Origin: Paragordius varius
Lineage: Eukaryota > Nematomorpha
Assembly: GCA_964247055.1 (NCBI GenBank)
Contig: OZ176055.1
Coordinates: forward strand, 1,364,001 to 1,428,000
Direction of reading: 5' to 3'
Length of the DNA stretch: 64,000 bases
The notes below the pieces were generated by a model. That model saw only the letters and a list, made by a program, of their open reading frames with translations. It ran no database searches and was not told the origin of the DNA. This document shows positions 13,691 to 30,260 of this stretch, in pieces. Each line of letters begins with the position of its first letter. Position 1 is the stretch's first letter. The position numbers and the translations under genes were made by a program.

Positions 13691-15140
13691 TTTAGAGTTA
13701 CTAAATATTAACTAGACCGAGGGTGGCCAACAAGAGGCCCTCCAAAATATTTGGCCGAATATTTCAAATACAAAATCTTACAAAATTTAAATTATTTTTT
13801 TTAAACAAATTTTCTGAATAAATCTTTTTTAATTTGGTAATGAACTAGCAAAAAATGTTAAAATTGATACTAGTTTAGATCTTAGTTTAAAATTTAAGTT
13901 CTGCCAAAAAATTTAGGGTATTAAATTTTTGACATTAAGTATTTCCACAATAACATTTGTTGAAATAGCCGTAATATTAATTAGGATAGCTGATAAAGCC
14001 TGTAAATAAATCGAAGCCTAAAACCTACAACAATATGATTTGAAAAAATAATTTTTCTCATCTATTATAATTTTATTCAGGGGTGCATATAAAATTATCA
14101 TCAAAATGTATCAAAAATTTTTTCAATTTTAAGTCGCAATAATGAGTGCGTAGAAAAATCCGCACTTAAAATGGAAAAAACGAGTTTCAACCCTTCTGAT
14201 CGATCACATATAATCTATTGATCCAACAAAGATTTATAAACCTAATTATATGATAACAAAATGTCAATACTAAATAAAAGTCCTAGCTATAAAGTGAATT
14301 TTATCAGACTTACCTAGCTAATAACGCTCAATTCATTAAAAATGCGTAAGCATAGATTGCCCGTCTATACATGGTAAAAAACATTTTTATTTCTACAATT
14401 TTTACCTAAACCTAAGTATTCCCATTCTACCTTTAATACTTTTTCATGATAAAAAACTATTTCAGTCGTTAGCTAAAATATAAAATTTTATTCTTATAAA
14501 ATAAATCCAACGTATCTATAAAAAAACAATTTATTCAAATGAAATCAAATCCTTTTGTTGATTTATGGTATTATTGTTGTGGTCTTTGGGTTCATCTTTA
14601 TGGTTTATCATGATTTTGACATTAAATGAGGATAAATACTCGGTTAATTTGCTAATTTTATCATAACTCGCTACTGTTAGGGATCTTATCATAACATTCG
14701 AGGCGTATGGTGTTTCTAAATTTAAATAAGATTAGAATTAAAGTTAGGAATGTTTAATTATCAAAAGTAAGCTTACAGTAAAAATTAAAATTTGACAGAC
14801 AATACGTAAAAATATATTATTTTTCAAAAAAACATATTTTTAAACCTTTTTTGAATACATCACTTCGAGTTGCCAAATAAGGAATAAAAGTGCAAATCGG
14901 TAACATACTCAATTATACATTTATAAATTTCTCATTAATATTAATTTAAAAGAAGTATAGTTATCATTTAAAAAAATATTGTCGTTTGGTTTTAATATTT
15001 TGTTTGTATATTCTCAATTTTTACTGTTAATATATATTTTAAAGGAATAGGTTTACTCATATTGAAAGTTAATTTGCCATGTTCCATGATTGTCTTTAGA
15101 TTGTATGGTATCACATCATGACGTTTTAGGCGCACCAGAC

Positions 15141-15540
15141 ATATGAGCTTTGAATCAGGACCTATTTTTATAAAAAATAGGGTAGCTATTTAATTTGGGC
15201 GTTTATTTTAGCCGGCTTAAAAATAACCAGTCTTAATGCTTATATAAATACGTCATTAATGGTCATAAGTATTCATACTTGTTAAACCAAATAAATGAAG
15301 CGAACAGTGTTTTAATTCCTGATTTTTTATAAGCCAGGTTAAGGAATTTTTAACAGAAATAGTATCATAACATATTTTATTAAATTTACGCAATATCATT
15401 TGAAATTAAAAACTCTATTACTGAAAGTGTTAGGGGATGACCAAATTTTTATTTTTGATGGTTTTATGTATCCATGCATACTAAGTAAATAAATTTTTGT
15501 TTAATTCTAAAAAAAATTTTTTTTAGTTTCAAGCAAACTT
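15141..15540. other. Spacer downstream of the stonin gene
   Basis: AT-rich and non-coding. It contains the complement of AATAAA at about 15,448-15,453, roughly 88 nt past the minus-strand stonin stop and a plausible polyadenylation signal for that gene. Confidence 0.4.
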
Positions 15541-17657
15541 TTACGAATTACTTGGTCCAATCACATCAAATTTGGGGAGTCGCCATACTAAGGCTTGATT
15601 CACATGTTCGTATTTAGCGATACCAACACTGCTTCGTAAGACTAAGTTTTCATTGAGTAGGTAGAGTGTTGACATATTCTCCACCAAAAAGGATGAATGT
15701 TTCGAACAAAATTTTTGGGATTTCTCTTCCCGAAACAGGTAAATCCAATCCATAGGGATGGGAATGAAAACTGTGGTATTTTCGCAATTCAGCTTTTTGA
15801 AAATTTTACTGTAAGGTTGAGCACATAGAGTTTTGGTTGATATAGTACAGGTGATTTCATACGTCATTACATACGTGCTCTTAGCTGCATGTTGGTGAGC
15901 CCTAACATTAATAACGGGGAGTATGGGCAATCTAAAGTCTTTCCTAATAGGAACGGTAAAACGGGCAAGTTCAAAACGCATGCCGTCCAAAGGACAAAAT
16001 TCAATCCTACCTGGGTCTTGGGTGGTGTTAATGTGTTGATTAGTTACTTTGGCACATGCATGAGTCTTCAAACTTTTACCATTAATTTTTATCCAACTAT
16101 CGGTGATTGGACATGGTGTTATATCGGCTCTTGCAGCCACCTCCTGTCCTTTGCCCCTGATATCGTTTAACCTTACTTCACATAGGGGTGTCCCATTCAA
16201 AAATGCCAGACAAAATATTCGTACGAAAATTTTTGGGTCTGGAATTTCCCAATCACCTAGCGTGGTATATGCTGGTATGGTGTTTCCCACATTTTTAGTT
16301 TGAGCTACATGATTAATAGTATTTGGTATTAATACAAGCGATTGCACCTTTTCATAAACCCAAACCGTTATTTGTTGATATCCGTAACTTAACATCTGAC
16401 CGATTTGTGGAATTCGATTCCGCGTAACGTTTAATTTAAAGAACAAATTCTCGACTTTGTCCAAAAACTCCTGGAAATAATCGTATTCGAATGAGCCTAT
16501 TTTACACAGCGTTTTTGCATTGGCACTGTATTTGTCTGACTTTGAGAATGATTTTACCACAGAAGTTAGACCCGATTTCAACAGATTCTCCTGGTAGGAT
16601 ACCGTTTGTAATTTAGCCACAAATATTTTTCCAAATATGTTATAGGGTTGAGTATAAATTTGAGATATTTGATAGCTTGGGAGTATGGCAACGTCTTGAA
16701 AGGCTTTAGTTGTGTCATTTACATTAAAAAACTTTATGTGTCCACTACTGGGTAGTACCTTTATTATAACTTTTGTCCAAAATTTTTCATTGTGAGCAAT
16801 GTTAACAATATTACTATTTCTGAGGTATAAGTCCCATGCCTTCACCTTTTCCTTTGGGGTATCTGTTTCGAGTACATTGTTTGCCTGTAACGTTGGGTTA
16901 ATTTGTAAATTTTTGATATCAGGAGGGGAATCGAAATGGGTCAGAAAGGGATTTGTTGTATTAACATTCAAGGTTGAGTTCCAAAGATACGGATTTTGAT
17001 TTGTCAAATAAGCTGAATCCTGTAAATGCATTTTAAAAACAAAGAATTAGTGAAAGGTATTTGTGAATAAAATTTAACATCAAAAGAACACGAAACCAAA
17101 CTTTAAAGTAATGTCGTGACGTGGAATTAGTCGATAGATCCATCAAAGATTGTTGTCGACCTGTATAAAATGGGTAATATATTTGGTGTTTAGAGTGTCC
17201 AACATTCGGCCCTCCAAAATTTTTATTAATTAAATACAAAATCCACAATTTGGAAAATATAAGCAAAAACCTCGGTATAATTAATATTTCCTACTGAAGT
17301 CCTTCAAAATGGGAATGAACTAGCGAAAATTAATAAAATAAATACTAGTTTTATTTTTTGCAATTTTTACAGGCTTATGTTTGAAATCTAATGAAACATT
17401 TATTAATGCCCCTAGATTTTTCGAATGTGGCCCGCGAAGTCATTTGTGTTAGACACAGCTGGTTTAAAGAGTAGAGTCTATTTAACCAAAAAATATTATC
17501 TAAAATATAATTAAACCTCTTGCATAAGATGAAACCGTGGGGGCCATTTTCTTTGATCTACGGTAAATGGAGTCGGCATAATTTGAATTATCCTCAGATA
17601 TGGAATAACTCCGTCCATTTCTTCTAGGAGCCTCATAATCGCTAGTAGTTGTAAAAT
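15541..17657 (-). CDS. Stonin/stoned-B-like endocytic adaptor (5' part missing)
   Basis: Stonins are adaptors that help retrieve synaptic vesicle cargo during clathrin-mediated endocytosis. The main exon (17,019-15,541, 492 codons) follows a clear acceptor after 'atttacag'. It carries an EH-domain-binding NPF motif, then a stonin homology segment (FGKIFVAKLQTVSYQE; KIGSFEYDYFQEFL), then a mu-homology domain (VRIFCLAFLNGTPLCEVRLN; CPLDGMRFELARF; IPIPMDWIYLFR). It ends after VIGPSNS. A probable upstream exon (17,657-17,536) reads SDYEAPRRNGRSYSISEDN and joins in phase 0, giving 532 residues; its donor is chosen by phase and could differ. Earlier exons with the start codon were not found. A hAT-like MITE lies in the intron between the two exons. 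The family assignment rests on the mu-homology blocks and is firm. Confidence 0.85.
17191..17460 (-). mobile_element. hAT-like MITE, about 270 bp, in stonin intron
   Basis: Reverse-complemented it starts CAGCTGTGTCTAACACAAAT, then 'cttcgcgggcc'. It ends 'ggagggccgaatgttggaca' followed by 'ctcta', so the ends are inverted copies of a GTGTCCAAC core flanked by GGGCC. This matches the 31,734 element. I could not define a clean 8-bp duplication. Non-coding. Confidence 0.7.
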
Positions 17658-17660
17658 CTA

Positions 17661-18418
17661 TATACATCATTAAATAAACACCAAACAACCTGTGTTAACA
17701 TTAATGTCATCATTCATTTCTGCGGGGTTCAAATGATTTTTAAGGAAAAACTTTTTTGCACATTTGCATATATATAAGTATGTAATATGGAAAAATATCT
17801 GTTTTTACAAAATGACTCCCCTCGTTTCTTTCATATATAATACGTATATACATATCTATTTCGTTATAAGCACATTGCTTATTTGTCATAGAGCAACAGA
17901 GCTTTATGTGAATTTTCCTTTTTACAATATTATGTGCAGTGTGCAAACATAGAAAAAATCAATAACTTCTCCATATAGAAACACTAACTATAAGATAATC
18001 TTTTGTGTACGATAAAGGATGTATCTAATGTAATATATATATTTGAATTCTATATAAGTATTTTCCGAATTCCAAAAAGCTTTTAGAGTTAAAATTAAAA
18101 TTAGACAAACAAAAAACGAAGACAACCATATTTTTCAGTTAATTTTCGGTTGTAAGAAGAATAATCAGATAGATGTGTTTTCCCAATACTGTAACTCTAT
18201 AATATAAAATTAGTACTATTAATAAACCAATTATCAAATGATATTATTCATTATGTTTATTAACAGTAATTTAAGGTCTTTTTTAAAAATCCCCCCTTCC
18301 TTTTAGATTTTTTTACACCCTTTTGGGAAAACCACTGTGGTTAATAATATAAATTTACGATATTTTAATTAGATAGCTAGTAATGTATTAGGAGAAAATC
18401 ACCTTTCTTTATCACTAG
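17661..18418. other. Stretch upstream of the recognised stonin exons
   Basis: No exon recognised. Missing 5' stonin exons could lie here or beyond the repeats. Overlapping 62-68 codon frames on both strands near 17,740-17,952 look like chance. Confidence 0.35.
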
Positions 18419-18465
18419 CATCACAAAGCCACCACCTTACATTTTTATAAATATATAGATTATCG
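18419..18465 (+). repeat. Isolated terminal fragment of the large repeat family
   Basis: 'tcacaaagccaccacc' through 'ttataaatatatagatt' is the forward-oriented end block found at the right end of copies A, D and G, here without its body. It abuts the hairpin segment at the start of copy C. Confidence 0.7.
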
Positions 18466-18500
18466 CTGAGACTGCGTCACAACGAAGCGTGACAGGGTCC
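18466..18500 (-). repeat. Hairpin terminal segment of the large repeat family
   Basis: GTCAC (18,476-18,480) pairs with GTGAC (18,489-18,493) around an 8-nt loop, preceded by 'attatcgctgagactgc' and followed by 'aggg'. The same segment, partly diverged, is found inverted at the left edge of copy G (60,416-60,450). It is therefore the other terminus of the family, a hairpin close to the end as in Helitrons. Confidence 0.55.
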
Positions 18501-20375
18501 GGAAAACCGGTTGACCCATTATTCAAATATCGAAAAAATAAAATCATTAATAAATGACCCGACAATACTTCGCCCCTTTTATTGAATTAGGCCCCCATTT
18601 GGGGCCCATTCCGTGCAAAAAACGGGTTTTTTTGAAAACACAATCCACAAAAATCGTGTCTTTGAGACAATTTTCCCGAAAACTTGTTGGACCATTCGAT
18701 TTCAAATATGATTTGTACTTATTTTCGAATGCGCCGAACATAGTCGGCTTGACTTTTTAATTTAGGCTATCTTTTTACCTGCTCCCCCCGTAAAATGCCA
18801 TTTTATTCAAAAAAACTAAGTCCACAAAAATAATTTTTTAAATCTATTTTTCGCCCAAGGTATGGGACCGTAAAAATTCAATAAGAATTCCAGGTATTTC
18901 CTGTTAGATGACAAAATTTTTAGTCAAGCGTTTCTTTGATGATAGCTGCTGGGTTATATCGAAATAGCGTGCTTTTGGGGCTTCAGAAAAGCTATCAGGC
19001 CATATGAGTTTAATCCGTACTTAAAATATTACCCGTAATAGGTCAAAAATTTAAGTCGAGCGGATTTTTTTAAAGAGCGGTTAAATAGGCCTTTTACGCC
19101 CTAAAAATGTGCTATCATTGAACTATTATTTATTTTTGAAGCCATTCTTCCATAAACTATTAAGAACATATGAATTGAATGATGATTTCAGGTATTCCCA
19201 CATAAAGGCAAAAAATATTATCGAACGTCTTTTTTATATTGGCCATTAGGTAGAGGGCTACCCGCCTACGCCAACATATCAAATTGCGTTGTTTAGGATA
19301 AATTTTCAGAAATCAGGCCATATTTTTATTAGGGCCTTAAATATTACCCGTAAAAAGTTAAAATTTAAGTCGAGCGAATTTTTTAAAATTAGCGGTTAAA
19401 TAGGCTCTAGGTAGGGGGTTACCCGCGTAAAAATGCACTATATCGATACAGCATGACTTTGGAGCCAAATTTCAGATATCATGAGACTATGTGAGTTCAA
19501 TAAGGGCCTAAAATATTTATTACCCCTTAAAAAACAAATATTTTAGTAGAGGGGGTTATTTCAATGAGTCGCTAAGAAAAGTTTTACGCCCTCAATAATC
19601 GCCGCCATAGAACAATTTTTTGGTTTTGAAGGAATATTTCCAAGAACTTATAGGAACATAAGGACATTATAATTCCAGATATTCCCCATATAAAGACAAA
19701 AATTTTGCCCGACGCTTTTTTATACCTGCCTCTGGGTAAGAAGCTACCCGCCAAAAACTGTGCCACTATGTAGAAATTGCGCCGTTTTTTGGAACTAATT
19801 TAAAATTTATACCTAGAAGCTCATTTAAAGTTGGAAATATTACCCGTAAATAGGTAAAAATTAAGGTCAGGCCTTTTTTATTAGCCGTTAGTTTGGGGCC
19901 TTTATGCCCTAAAAATACGCCATCATATATCGATTATTTAGTGTTGAGGTTTTTTTTTCGAATAGCCCATGAGACGATGGTCTCAAAAATCCAAATATTT
20001 TCCCTAGAAAGGCCAAATATTAAACTTAGCGCTTTTCCATATAGGCCTATGGGCAGGGGTCTACCGGTTTAAAACTGAGACGCCATACAAAAATGGCGTG
20101 GCTTTGGAGCTAATTTTTAAAAAACTTAAGAAGCCATACGATAATAAAGTCTTTAAATAGTACTAAAAAAAGGTAAAAATTAGAGTATAGCGGTTTTTTC
20201 CGTTAGCCGTCAATTTGGGGCCTTTACACCAGTAAACAATATATTAGTATGAATACACCGTTTTAAAAATCCTATGAGATCATATCTATTAAATATTGTT
20301 TCGAAATAATCCACATATATGGATCATTTTATTGTCCCTTTTTTTAAATAGCCCCCCCCCCGCCTCCCAGAAGTC
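18501..20375 (-). repeat. Large non-coding repeat, copy C (reverse)
   Basis: Same family as copies A and B in reverse orientation. It lacks the usual TCTATATAT start and instead begins at 'tccggaaaaccggttgaccc' straight after a hairpin segment from another copy. Unit motifs recur down to about 20,300. It meets copy D head to head at a C-rich junction (ccccccccccgcctccc, about 20,349-20,365). Confidence 0.75.
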
Positions 20376-20389
20376 CAAATCCTCGGGCT

Positions 20390-22650
20390 GCGTTTGCAAT
20401 AAATAGAGGTAATAATGAAAAAATACATTTAATGAAAAGACTGTCTAATTTATTCTTTAACGGTTTTTTTTCATAGGTTCAAATATTGTTTACTCGAAAT
20501 TGACCATATTTAAGCTGCCCGTTATTTAATTTAATATTCAACTATTGAATTTTAAAATTTTCGTTTTACGAAATCAAAAAGTTTTATTTTGAAATTGTGT
20601 TTACATAGCTGTGATCAAGGGATATCAAAAGTAAATCATTTATTTACCCATAGACCTATATGGAAAAAGCGCTGAGTTATATTACCTGTATAGGGCATAT
20701 ATTTGGAATCATCTTTGATACTATCGTCTCATGGGTAATTTGAAAATATACCTCAACACTAAATAATGGCGTATTTTTAGGGCATAAAGGCCCCAAATTA
20801 ACGGCTAATAACGTACCTAGTTATGGGTAATATTTCAAACTGTTAATGAGCTTATATGGCTTCGTATATTTCCTGTAAATTAGCTCAAAGAAAACGCAAT
20901 TTTTATATAGTGACATTTGGTGAGTATCTCCTTACCCAGGGCCAGATATAAAAAAGCGTTGAGAATTCGCTCTTCTATGAAGAACATCTGGAATTAACGT
21001 TCTTGGAAATATTGCTTCAAAACTAAAAAATGTTATATGGCGGCGCAATTTCCTTTGCGCAAAACTTTACTTAGCGAGTCATTAACTCCCACTAAAATAT
21101 TTGTTTTTAAGGGGATAATAACTACTTTAGGCTCTTATCGAACTCACATAGTCTCATAGGTTTTTTGAAATTTGGCTCCAAAGGTATGCTGTATCGATAT
21201 GGTGACGCGGTTTTACACGGGTAGCCCCCTACCCAGGGGCGAAACAAAAAAACGCTCGATTATTTTTGCCTTAATTCGGTAATACCTGGAAACATGATTG
21301 ATTCCATATGCTCTCGTGGGATTTGCGAAAAATTGCCTCAAAACCAAAGAGTTATTCTATGGTGGGGCATTTTTCAGGGCAGGGGCCTATTAAGGGGTAA
21401 TTTAATAAAACCGCTCTTCTTAAATTTTTGCCTTTTACGGGTAATATAAGCCTTTATTAAACTCATATGGCCTGATAAGTTTTCTAAAATTTGCCTCCAA
21501 AGTCACGCTGTATCGATATGGTGGGGCAGTTGTTGGCGGGTAGCCCTCTTCCCAGAAGTTAATATAAAAAAGACGTTCGATAAAAAAATTTGCCTTTATA
21601 GGGGAAAACCTGGAATCATCATTCATTCCATATGTTCTTAATAATTTTGGAAGAGTGCTTTAAAACTAAATAACAGTTCAATGATGGAGCTTTTTAGGGC
21701 ATAAAGGGTTAACGCCTAATATAAAAACCGCTCGACTTAAATTTTTGCCTTTTTCCGGGTGATATTTCAGGCCCTTATTAAACTTATATGGCCTGATAAT
21801 TTTTCTAAAAATTAACTCCTAAACAACGCAATTTCAATTTAGTGGCGCAGTTTTAGGCGAGTAGCTCCCTATCCAGAGGCTGATACAAAAAAGCGCTTGA
21901 TTAAAATTTTTGCCTTTTTACGAAGAATACCTGGAATCATGATTGATTCCATATTCATCTGTTTTTGGAAAATTGCCTCAAAACTGAAAAATCATTCTAT
22001 GGTGGCGCATTTTTCAAGGCGTTAAGGCCTAACATGACCTAAATTTTTGCTTTGTTACCATTAATATTTTGAGCACCCATTAATATCATATGGTCTGGTA
22101 GGTTTTTTGAAATTTAGCCGAAAAGGCACGCTATTTCGATATGGTGGGGCAGTTGTTGGCGGGTAGCCCTCTTCCCAGAAGTTAATATAAAAAAACGCAC
22201 TACAATTTTTTTGCCTTTTAACAGGGAATACGTGAAATCCTCATTGAATTCTTACAGTCTCATACCTTGGAAAAATAGATTTAAAATACCATTTTTGTAA
22301 AAATGGTATTTTAGGGGGGAAGCGGGTAGAAAGAGGTTTTATATATAAAAAAGCGAGCCGCCTATTTTCGGCGCAGTCGAAAAAAAGTAAAAAAAATTAA
22401 ATTTGAAATCGAATAATCCAACACGTTTTCCGGAAAATTGTCTCAAAGACACGATTTATGTGGACTTTGTTAAAAAAAACCTTTTTTTAAAGGGTGGGCC
22501 CGAACTGGGGGCCTAATTTAAAAAAGGCCTAGCTATTGTCGGGGCATTCATTTATGATTATTTTTCTGACATTTGGATTTAAATGGGTCTACCGGTTTTC
22601 CGGAAACAGTTCACAAAGCCAGCATTTTCCATTTTTATAAATATATAGAT
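20390..22650 (+). repeat. Large non-coding repeat, copy D (most complete)
   Basis: Starts at 'tttgcaataaatagaggtaa' and ends 'tttataaatatatagatt'. The unit motif 'gcgggtagc...cccag' occurs near 20,925, 21,218, 21,537, 21,857 and 22,156, giving five units of about 295-320 bp. One unit segment, 'cagttgttggcgggtagccc' with its flanks, is almost identical at 21,525 and 22,148, suggesting recent unit conversion or duplication. Non-coding. Confidence 0.8.
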
Positions 22651-24011
22651 TTCACTTTTTGTGTTACCGTAAGTAAATATACCAATTATTAATCTTTATT
22701 TTTATAACGTATTTTATTCCTGATCCCTTAAAAGCAATATTTATCCAAAAATCGAAACGAAAAAAACATAGTTTCAATTTTTTGACCACAACCTTAAATA
22801 GTAATTAAACACCGATTTGGTCTTGACGAAACTGTGCTTCTAGAAGGTTAGCATAAAATTTACTATGGTCTCTATCGCTTATATTTTTAATATTATATAA
22901 AACAAGTTTTAACAAATTATTTAACTGCATTTTAAAACATTTTTAATTTCAATTTCGAAGCATTGTATAAATGACCCGCTGTTTTGCCGATCTGGTTTCA
23001 CCTTGCCCAAAAATAACGTGCTATTAAATAATAATTTGGGATATTAATATCTAAATCCAATTTATAAAACGCTTACGCATTATTATGAACCGAGGGCGCA
23101 TTAGGGGTAGCAGTTTAAACCATAAATTTGGTGGCTTAAGTGCGGTTGCCATTTCAATCAAAGGCCAAACCCTGTACAACATTGAGTGAATTTTCACTGT
23201 AACTATTTTTTTTAATTTAATGATGTAACAAACCTATTTTAGGGCAAATAATCATATAATGGATAAAATAGTTGGAATTAAATTTGCAACTTATAATCAT
23301 TATATTAATAATATTAAATGACTAATTTTTTACGGGGCCTAAATTTTGGCCTAAACCGCGCAAAAGTGGAAAATCTCAAAGCTCTCTGATAAAAGTAGCT
23401 GAATTTGGTGTAAAGACATGATACAAGCATTACGCGATATATATATTTTTTTGAAATGTTCGGTTAGGCATGTTAAATTAAACATCTATAGTCAAAATTT
23501 GGTTAACATCGTTATCAATGGTTATAGATATTATTACTCTTGGAATAATGGAACATTCACAAATCTCTATAATGTATCTTTCAATTTCGTATCCCGCGTA
23601 TGGAAGCGAATATTTTTGTAAACAAAAAATAATGGTGTTTTGGGTTATTAATTTGATCTACTTAATATGTTGTTAATGTTTAAAATTGGACGGGCCATAT
23701 TTTAGACTCAATCTCCTTAATGATATTATAAGGAATGTAATATATATATTTTATTTAACTCAATCAACTCGTTAAAGTATTACACAAAAATAATTTTATA
23801 TGCTAATCATTTAAATTATCAAACACGGAATTGATTAGTAATATAATTTCGCGGTACATTTAACAAAATTGGATAATTAAAAGGTATGTATGTATTTGGT
23901 AAATATCAATTATTTTAACATATAATGGTCGACCCGTTATATTGCTCTTAATATCCGCATCATGACCCTTTAATAAAAAAAAATTTCAGTTTTTTAGTAG
24001 TCACTCTATTT
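22651..24011. other. Intergenic AT-rich stretch
   Basis: No exon or clear repeat seen. The 67-codon frame at 23,418-23,621 has no motif or splice support. Confidence 0.4.
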
Positions 24012-24250
24012 ATATTTACCATTTAATTCAAATTTACTCTAAAAATAAATTATGTGTTTTCGACCTAATATAACTCATTATTAATAAGAAATATAATCTT
24101 ATGGCATAGTATATTATTTTTTCAGTATTTTATATTAATTTTAAAAGTAATTTTTTTTTAAAAAAATATAGGTGATTTTTAATCAAAAACAATAATTTAT
24201 TTTAGGGTGAATTTGAATTGTTTAAGGATTTGAACTGTGAATGGTATATA
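24012..24250. mobile_element. MITE of the TATACCATTTA family, copy 1
   Basis: Left end 'tatttaccatttaattcaaa', right end 'gtgaatggtatata', with an inner 'attttagggtgaatttgaat' block. It is aligned throughout with the copies at 34,345 and 46,150. Non-coding. Confidence 0.6.
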
Positions 24251-24620
24251 ATGGTGGCTTTTTAACAATTTCCCGAAAAACGTGTAGGCCAATATAAATT
24301 TAATCCAAATTTGTTCATCCGACTATAGTCAAGCAACTTTTTTAAACTTGTCCCTTAGTTAATTTCAATTTCGCATGAAAACAGTCGTTTTTGAAAGATA
24401 CAATTCCTTAAAAATAAACCTATTTTTTGCTGAATTATCCCCTGTATTTAGCCGCTCTCCCCGTAAACATGCTTCGCAAAAAACCCATTTTTAAAGCGAT
24501 TTCTAAGTGAGATAATAATAAGTTTAGAATAATAAGTTCTTAGCCTGGTGCTTTTTTAAATTAGCAACTCCGACCTCTGTAAAATACGGCACCATATAAA
24601 AATTAATTAGCATTGAATCA
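24251..24620 (-). repeat. Degenerate end fragment of the large repeat family
   Basis: 'ggtggcttt', 'cccgaaaaacgtgtaggcc' and 'gccgctctccccgtaaa' follow the order of the terminal block of copies B, C and E, but with many differences. This looks like an older copy than the others. Confidence 0.5.
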
Positions 24621-24863
24621 GAATACGACCATATGATACTGATTTCCTTTTCATTAATTGACAAAATTAAGTTTATATTTTAATACTCAACCAATCTCGA
24701 TATAGTCCCATACTTTTTATCAATAGTGAATGGTATAATTTTTTTTGAAAATCCGACTAAAATTTGATACATGCATGGTATATGGGAATAAGAATTTTTT
24801 TATAAATAATAACTTTATTAATATATAAAATATATTTATATGTATACATTTGTTTGCATAATT

Positions 24864-25196
24864 TTAAAATACATGAACTAAGCCATATATAAAGGTCCAA
24901 AACAAAACATAGGTAAATAATCCATTCATCAAACCTTCCGTAAATAACAGATATGGGGATTGGAAATATAACTCTTTCGAATTGACCATTTTCTTATAAT
25001 ACAGGAGTGACATGAAAAATGATGCGAGAAGGAAGAATAAAAATCCCTGAATCGAGGTTAAACCAATTATACCAGCGGTACAGCCTGCCAGTGCAGACAC
25101 AGTAGTTCTGGCGTATTCTAACAAGGAAAAATTGTATCTAATGGCGTTTTCATTATATATGATGGTATCAAGAGAATTAATATCACAATCATCCAT
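24864..25196 (-). CDS. EMC6: ER membrane protein complex subunit 6
   Basis: EMC6 is a small core subunit of the ER membrane protein complex, which inserts tail-anchored and multipass proteins. The single exon codes for 110 residues, the same length as human EMC6, and aligns end to end: a short acidic N-terminus, YARTTVSALAGCTAGIIGLT, FLFFLLASFFMSLL, then LMNGLFTYVLFWTFIYGLVH. Two to three hydrophobic helices are evident. The ATG fits the family start exactly. The complement of AATAAA lies at 24,814-24,819, 45 nt past the stop. It is divergent from the SPOP gene with only 132 bp between start codons, so the two probably share a promoter region. Confidence 0.97.
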   Translation of the reverse strand: MDDCDINSLDTIIYNENAIRYNFSLLEYARTTVSALAGCTAGIIGLTSIQGFLFFLLASFFMSLLYYKKMVNSKELYFQSPYLLFTEGLMNGLFTYVLFWTFIYGLVHVF

Positions 25197-25328
25197 TGTA
25201 AACGTTATAAAGATATGTATATGTATTGATTTAAACTACAAAAAATAAAGGGGAAAAAATCAATTTTTTGAATGTGTAAAGTTATGCAACTTTCGTGAAA
25301 ACACATGTGATGTTATCAATGTAGAAAT
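25197..25328. promoter_or_regulatory. Bidirectional promoter region, EMC6 / SPOP
   Basis: These 132 bp separate the two start codons and must hold both 5' untranslated regions and core promoters, unless distant 5' exons exist. I see no unambiguous TATA box or named factor site. Confidence 0.6.
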
Positions 25329-30097
<4,769 letters not shown>

Positions 30098-30260
30098 GAC
30101 AAGTTTTAGTGTTGTGTTGCATCAAATGAGTTATTTAAATAAGATGAGTTTTTCTATTTAATATTCACTATGGTATTTATAAATTAAATATAATAAATTA
30201 GCACACATTTGTCACTATATACAATATGAATAGATATACATAAATATTGATTACATAATG

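Larger units (their letters stand above)
11313..15140. repeat. Long imperfect inverted repeat (arms about 1.6 kb, spacer about 550 bp)
   Basis: Left arm about 11,313-12,930 and right arm about 13,481-15,140 are reverse complements of each other. Anchor pairs: 'catacgcctcgaatgttatg' at 11,731 against its complement at 14,690-14,709; 'ggccacccccggtctag' at 12,669 against 'ctagaccgagggtggcc' at 13,712; the SINE segments at about 12,733-12,880 against 13,540-13,690. The symmetry centre falls near 13,200-13,225. The arms differ by scattered substitutions and small indels, so the structure is not recent. The outer edge of both arms is transposase sequence; the spacer holds a further transposase piece. 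Confidence 0.85.

Noticed and set aside
15889-16303. Two plus-strand frames of 93 and 66 codons
   Set aside because: Shadows of the stonin exon on the other strand.
20925-22200. Regularly spaced repeats resembling a CRISPR array
   Set aside because: Units are about 300 bp and diverged, and the host is an animal; this is the internal structure of a repeat element.
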